This document shows, piece after piece, positions 60,178 through 64,000 of a stretch of 64,000 bases of DNA. Source of the stretch: Brevibacillus aydinogluensis (lineage in GTDB: Bacteria > Bacillota > Bacilli > Brevibacillales > Brevibacillaceae); assembly GCF_031954365.1 (NCBI RefSeq), contig NZ_JAUSVZ010000006.1; one strand, written 5' to 3'. A program made the position numbers and the translations under genes. Every line of letters begins with the position of its first letter. Within the stretch, counting starts at the first letter, position 1. A model generated the notes under the pieces. The model was not told where the DNA came from. It searched no databases and saw nothing but the letters and a program-made list of their open reading frames with translations.

Positions 60178-60721
60178 AAAGGTGTTAATTGTCACCGGTG
60201 ACGCGGTGGAGGCACTGGAAGTCTTTTATCCGTACTACCGCTGCCTGGAAGAGGGATTTGAAGCGGTGATCGCTTCCCCCGCCAAAAAGACGCTGCACAC
60301 GGTCTGTCACGATTTTGAAGCACACAGCGAGACGTACACGGAAAAACCCGCCTACCAGCTGTCTTCCCACGTCGCGTTTGCCGACGTCAGGGCGGAAGAG
60401 TACGACGGCCTGATCATTCCCGGGGGACGGGCGCCGGAGTACATCAGGCTGAACGAACACTTAAAGCCGATCCTCGCCCACTTCTTTGAAGCAAACAAGC
60501 CGGTCGCGGTAATCTGCCACGGCTCGCAAGTCCTGACTCTGGTCAAGGAACACCTGCGCGGCCGGGAATTGACCGCCTACCAGGCATGCCGTCCCGATGT
60601 GGAAGCGTGCGGCGCCGTTTACAAGACCGACACGCTGCACGTGCACGGCAATCTGGTATCGGCTCACGCCTGGCCGGATCTGCCAGGGTTCATGCGCGAG
60701 TTTATTCGCCTGCTCCGCTAG
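60170..60721 (+). CDS. DJ-1/PfpI family protein
   Basis: A 183-aa protein of the DJ-1/PfpI/YajL superfamily with the nucleophile elbow KPVAVICHGSQVLTLV (Cys116, His117), a conserved Asp-containing EEYDGLIIPGGRAPEYIR with an acidic partner, and VSAHAWPDLPGFMREFIRLL. Members are proteases, glyoxalases or deglycases, and the exact activity is disputed in the field. It overlaps larC2 by 8 nt, so the two are co-transcribed. Confidence 0.85.
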   Translation: MSKKVLIVTGDAVEALEVFYPYYRCLEEGFEAVIASPAKKTLHTVCHDFEAHSETYTEKPAYQLSSHVAFADVRAEEYDGLIIPGGRAPEYIRLNEHLKPILAHFFEANKPVAVICHGSQVLTLVKEHLRGRELTAYQACRPDVEACGAVYKTDTLHVHGNLVSAHAWPDLPGFMREFIRLLR

Positions 60722-60729
60722 TGAAAAAA

Positions 60730-61143
60730 CGACAGCCTTGTCCGCTGATATGCGGGCAAGGCTGTTTCAGCGTGTAGACAAAGTCCGTGGCACATGGGTG
60801 ATCGGGCCGGCTCGCTCTCTTGACGACCAGCAAAGAAGTTGGCGGCATCCGCTTCAAAACGCGACGCGGGCAGGGGGCAAACATCTGGGTATTTCAATGA
60901 AGTGAGACTTGTGCCCCCTGTATACCCCGCGTCTAGCGTTTTTCCGCTGAGCAGGTCGTCAAAGGAGCTCGCTTGGCCCATCACTCCATGCCATGTCCTT
61001 TTTCTCCACCTTCGGTTGATCAATGTGCAGGCCTTTCGGCCTGGAAAAGATGGAAGATCGTTTCCATGTGGACACTCAATAAACAAACAGTTTGTCTTCA
61101 GTCTGCGACAGCCTTGTCCGCTGACAAGCGGGCAAGGCTGTTT
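60730..61143. mobile_element. Long palindromic repeat, copy 2, flanked by duplicated terminator hairpin
   Basis: The core 60768-61105 (338 bp) is closely similar to the copy at 57577-57906. Nested inverted arms include CATGGGTGATCGGGCC (60793-60808) with 60975-60990, TGACGACC (60821-60828) with GGTCGTCA (60954-60961), and GACGCGGGCAGGGGGCA (60863-60879) with 60912-60933. The flanks (60730-60767 and 61106-61143) are 38-bp copies, two differences, of an ACAGCCTTG...CAAGGCTGT terminator hairpin unrelated in sequence to the flanks of copy 1. The left flank keeps the minus-strand T-run and the right flank the plus-strand T-run. Lies between the convergent DJ-1/PfpI and larC1 genes. Confidence 0.7.
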
Positions 61144-61149
61144 TTTTGC

Positions 61150-62052
61150 TCAGCAGGGATGGCCGATCAGGACGCGCAGGACGTTGGGCTGGTCGGGCAG
61201 ATCGCGCGTGCCCGCCCCGTAGCCGATCGCTTCCACGGTCATCGCCGGCAGCGGCCCAAATTGGCGGACCAGGGCTGCCGCGACGCCTGCCCCTGTGGGA
61301 GTGGTCAGCTCCTTTTGGATGTCGGTTTGGCGCAAGGGAATGCCTTTGAGCAGTTCCATCGTCGCCGGAGCGGGGACCGGATAGAGTCCGTGGTCGCAGC
61401 GGACATAGCCGTTTCCGGTGGGGACGGGACCGGCGTACAACCGGTCGATCTCCAGGTCTTCCAGGGCCAGGGCGATCCCGACAATGTCCACGATCGAATC
61501 AAGTGCCCCCACTTCGTGAAAGTGGACGGTTTCCACAGGGACGTTGTGGATTTTTGCCTCGGCGACCGCGATTTTTTCAAACACGGCCTGAGCCCGGGCG
61601 GCGACCCGCGGTGCCAAATCGGCTGCTTCAATTATCTCTGCGATCTCCTTGTAGCGGCGGTGATGGTGGTTGTGGTCGTGGTGATGGTGATCGTGGCCGC
61701 GATGCTCGTGACTGTGATCGTGATGGTGGTGGCCGTGATGGTGATGCCCGTGACCGTGGCCGTGGTGGTGCTGATGCTCATGACTGTGCTCACCTTGTGC
61801 GTGATGGCTTCCGGCCAAGACGGGCAGCGTCTTCAGCCCGCGGGCGCGTTCCTGTTCCTCATCGACAACGTCCAGTTTTAGTGCGCTGACGCCTTTTTTG
61901 ACGACGGTTTTCCACTCCAGTCGAAACGGTCCCAGCGGCAGTTTGCGCAATTCCTGTTCGATTCGATCGCGGTCTGCCCCCGCGTCGACCAGCGCGGCCA
62001 GCATCATGTCGCCGCTGAGCCCGGAAAAACAGTCCAGGTACGCTATTCGCAT
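61150..62052 (-). CDS. larC1: LarC1-type nickel insertion protein with His-rich region
   Basis: A 300-aa protein carrying the first domain of LarC: MRIAYLDCFSGLSGDMMLAA, VETVHFHEVGALDSIVDIVG, GPVPTGNGYVRCDHGLYPVP, APATMELLKGIPL, and ELTTPTGAGVAAALVRQFGP near the end. Residues about 83-133 are a histidine/glycine/aspartate-rich stretch (more than half His), typical for nickel storage or delivery. It ends after GYGAGTRDLPDQPNVLRV and lacks LarC2, which is encoded separately at 59116-60177. It should work with LarB and LarE, not in the window, to make the Ni-pincer cofactor. Confidence 0.9.
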   Translation of the reverse strand: MRIAYLDCFSGLSGDMMLAALVDAGADRDRIEQELRKLPLGPFRLEWKTVVKKGVSALKLDVVDEEQERARGLKTLPVLAGSHHAQGEHSHEHQHHHGHGHGHHHHGHHHHDHSHEHRGHDHHHHDHNHHHRRYKEIAEIIEAADLAPRVAARAQAVFEKIAVAEAKIHNVPVETVHFHEVGALDSIVDIVGIALALEDLEIDRLYAGPVPTGNGYVRCDHGLYPVPAPATMELLKGIPLRQTDIQKELTTPTGAGVAAALVRQFGPLPAMTVEAIGYGAGTRDLPDQPNVLRVLIGHPC

Positions 62053-62181
62053 CGCAATCGCTCCTTTTCAATCGGTTGTTGCTTCCTGTATCATGAAAGA
62101 GAAAATATGTTCGCGTGACGATACAACCGTTGACCAAAGTGTAACACGGCAGCGGGGCGCTGTCATGTCGGGGAGGTTCAC

Positions 62182-63306
62182 ATGCTGAGGTTTATCCATA
62201 CCGCGGACGTCCATTTGGATGCGCCGCTTCAGACATTGTCCGCCCTGTACGAGCTCAGGCAGGAGGACTTTCGCCGGACGATGCGCACCATCCGCGACCT
62301 GGTGCTGGACAAGCAGGCCGATTTCTGGCTGATCGCCGGAGACCTGCTGGAATACCACGGAGGGAGGCGCTCCACCGCGCTTTTTTTGCGCGATTTGTTT
62401 GCCAGCGTGGCGCCGGTGCCGGTCTGCATCGCGCCGGGCAATCACGATCCATGGCATCCCGACTCCTATTACCAGACGCTGGAGTGGCCGGGCAATGTTT
62501 TCTGGTTTACACCGGAATGGGGGGCGTACGAATTCCCGGACAAATCATGCGTCGTCTACGGATGGGGTTTCCCCCAGCCGCACGTGTACGAATCGCCGCT
62601 GCCCGCCTTTCCCGGCCGGCTGCACGGGTATCGGCACCACCTGATGGTGCTGCATGGCAGCGTGGTTAACGGCGGGGCGGACGGGCACCATCCGTACGCG
62701 CCGATGACGCTGGAAGAAATGGCTGCAGCAGGCATGGACTACATCGCGCTGGGCCACATCCACAAGCCGGCCGTGTTTCTCCACCCGGTCAGCCAGACGC
62801 CGTTTGCCGCCTATCCCGGTTCGCCGGAAGGGCTCTCCGCCAAAGAAGCGGGGGAGCGTTTTGTCATGTACGGCGAGTTGGAGAAAGACGGACGCCTCCG
62901 GCTGGAGCACGTGCCGGTGCAAAGCCGCATCATCTCCAGGCGGGAGGTGGACGTTGCGGGGGCGGAGACGACGGAACAGCTCGTCAATGTGCTGGAGCGG
63001 GAGCTGGCCGACGAGGAGGACGACTGTCTGCTGTATTTGACCCTGACAGGGGAGAGGTCCGCCCATTTCACCCCGCCGGTGGAAGTGGTGGAGCAGCGGC
63101 TGTCCCGCTTCTTTTACGTGCAGTGCACGGATCGCACCTGGTCCGATCTGGACGCTGACCAGCTGCAAGCACAATCCGGTGTCTGGGGCAGATGGCTGTC
63201 CAAGCTGGCGGAAGCAGAGGCGGAAGGTGCCGACGAGTGGCAGCGTGACATCGCCAGGATGGCTCGCCGGGAAGCGCTGGCGCGGATCGGGGGGATCTTG
63301 CGGTGA
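62182..63306 (+). CDS. yhaO: Metallophosphoesterase of the SbcD/Mre11 type, YhaO-like
   Basis: A 374-aa nuclease-like protein. The five phosphoesterase motifs are present: FIHTADVHLDAPL, WLIAGDLLEYHGG, APGNHDPWHPDSYY, MVLHGSVVNGG and YIALGHIHKPA. Its length and C-terminal cap fit YhaO, the partner of the ATPase YhaN encoded next (GTGA overlap). By analogy with SbcCD/Rad50-Mre11 the pair may process DNA ends or hairpins. That activity is inferred for YhaO/YhaN, not shown here. Confidence 0.85.
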   Translation: MLRFIHTADVHLDAPLQTLSALYELRQEDFRRTMRTIRDLVLDKQADFWLIAGDLLEYHGGRRSTALFLRDLFASVAPVPVCIAPGNHDPWHPDSYYQTLEWPGNVFWFTPEWGAYEFPDKSCVVYGWGFPQPHVYESPLPAFPGRLHGYRHHLMVLHGSVVNGGADGHHPYAPMTLEEMAAAGMDYIALGHIHKPAVFLHPVSQTPFAAYPGSPEGLSAKEAGERFVMYGELEKDGRLRLEHVPVQSRIISRREVDVAGAETTEQLVNVLERELADEEDDCLLYLTLTGERSAHFTPPVEVVEQRLSRFFYVQCTDRTWSDLDADQLQAQSGVWGRWLSKLAEAEAEGADEWQRDIARMARREALARIGGILR

Positions 63307-64000
63307 AAATCGACGAACTGCAGCTGCGGGGATTTGGCAAGTGGCGTGACGCGGTCTTTCGCTTTGCTCCAGGGATCAACCTGTTTTGCGGCCCCAACGA
63401 AGCGGGCAAATCCACCCTGCTGGAGGGGCTGTTTGCCGCGCTGTACGGGATGAAAAAAGACTACGTCCGGACGGCCCGCTACCTGCCGGAGTACGAGAAG
63501 TACCTGCCCTGGGATGGCGGGACGTACGAGACCATCGTCCAGTACGAAGTGGCGGGCAAATCATACCGGCTGCACCGCTGGTTGGAAAAGGAGCGGGAGC
63601 AGGCGCGGCTGTTTCTCAATCCGGACTGGTCGGAGGTAACCGGCCTGTACCAGGAAGACCGGCGAAAGGAGCGCAATTTTCTCGAGCTGCACCTCGGGTT
63701 GACGCGCAGCCTGTTTACCGATGTCACCTGGATCAGGCGGGAACAGATGGCGGCGGCTGAGCACCTGCTGCCATCGCTGGGGACGGACGAAGCCGACCCG
63801 GCGGTCAATCGGGTCCTGGCGGAACTGGAGCGGGAACTGGCGGCGATCGGGAAAAAGGAGCGGGCGGACAATACGCTCCTGGGAAAAGCAGGTGCGCGCG
63901 TCGCACAAAAAGAGCGTGCCCTGGCCGAAGCGGAAGCGGGGTGGACTGCTGCTAGCAGGCTGGCCCGGCAGATCGCGGATTGGGAAGCGGAGCGGCAAGA
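63303..64000 (+). CDS. yhaN: YhaN-like AAA ATPase of the Rad50/SbcC type (cut by window end)
   Basis: The first 232 residues of a large ATPase, starting at a GTG that overlaps the yhaO stop. LQLRGFGKWRDAVFRFAPGI and the Walker A motif FCGPNEAGKSTLLEGLFAAL are at residues 8-47. A long hydrophilic, Glu/Arg/Ala-rich stretch follows from about 160, the start of the coiled coil. The signature motif and Walker B lie beyond the window. It pairs with the YhaO phosphoesterase. Confidence 0.82.
   Translation, partial: MKIDELQLRGFGKWRDAVFRFAPGINLFCGPNEAGKSTLLEGLFAALYGMKKDYVRTARYLPEYEKYLPWDGGTYETIVQYEVAGKSYRLHRWLEKEREQARLFLNPDWSEVTGLYQEDRRKERNFLELHLGLTRSLFTDVTWIRREQMAAAEHLLPSLGTDEADPAVNRVLAELERELAAIGKKERADNTLLGKAGARVAQKERALAEAEAGWTAASRLARQIADWEAERQ

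Noticed and set aside
58954..60195. N-terminal extension of the LytH-like reading frame
   Set aside because: It runs antisense through larC2. The true start at 58953 has a perfect ribosome site followed by a signal peptide.
61650..61810. Short-period repeat that could be mistaken for a CRISPR or tandem repeat
   Set aside because: It is the codon run of the His-rich segment of LarC1; no spaced direct repeats are present. No CRISPR array was seen anywhere in the window.

Overview
The window is chromosomal DNA from a spore-forming, high-GC member of the Bacillales. A Brevibacillus-like organism (Paenibacillaceae) is my best guess, but that is inference and not a database result. Supporting evidence in the sequence: strong AGGAGG-type ribosome sites with frequent GTG and TTG starts, a tricistronic gerA/B/C germination operon, a YunB sporulation gene and a LytH-like endopeptidase, the Bacillus-type sufCDSUB order, a yunF-yunE-yunD-yunC cluster, an FMN-riboswitch ribDE-ribBA-ribH operon, and a yuaF-floT pair behind a SigW-type promoter. 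Most of the window is ordinary core genome on both strands.

Layout. 1-1.2 kb: AT-richer DNA with small membrane-protein ORFs. 1.3-12.8 kb: housekeeping genes (amino-acid ABC ATPase, polysaccharide deacetylase, DUF2797, ArsC/Spx-like protein and aminotransferase, a 2-Cys peroxiredoxin with a PerR-like box, thioredoxin-like protein, gcvH, two small conserved proteins, M20 hydrolase, pckA). 13.1-18.3 kb: sufCDSUB. 18.3-24.0 kb: a low-GC patch of transferred and decayed DNA directly after sufB, holding an integrase C-terminal remnant, a frameshifted MerR regulator, a CocE-type hydrolase, a phage-type amidase, a YedK/SRAP remnant and small membrane proteins. 24.0-31.3 kb: SUFU-like protein, NUDIX, M42 peptidase, a divergent EamA/MocR pair, yuaF-floT. 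31.6-35.6 kb: spore germination operon. 35.6-45.3 kb: JAMM protease, yunF/E/D/C cluster, HD-GYP phosphodiesterase, CorA, HemAT-like oxygen chemoreceptor, Crp-type regulator and a VOC protein. 45.4-51.2 kb: a self-contained catabolic operon (GntR regulator, family III CoA-transferase, HMG-CoA-lyase family enzyme, DctP-Q-M TRAP transporter). 51.3-55.9 kb: yunB and the riboflavin operon. 55.9-64 kb: aldehyde dehydrogenase, LytH-like peptidase, two larC genes on opposite strands, a DJ-1/PfpI protein and yhaO-yhaN (the last cut by the window end).

The most unusual structure is a pair of about 330-bp repeats (57577-57906 and 60768-61105). Each reads as one very long imperfect hairpin, and each sits between two nearly identical copies of a local terminator hairpin whose sequence differs between the two sites. 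The core looks mobile and appears to duplicate the whole terminator stem-loop on insertion. Other notable points are the larC1/larC2 separation with a degenerate LarC1-like N-terminus on the LarC2 protein, and the complete-looking import, CoA activation and C-C cleavage operon for a branched dicarboxylate.

No rRNA, tRNA or CRISPR array was recognised by eye. Product names rest on motif recognition; no search was run. Promoter and operator calls are pattern matches only.
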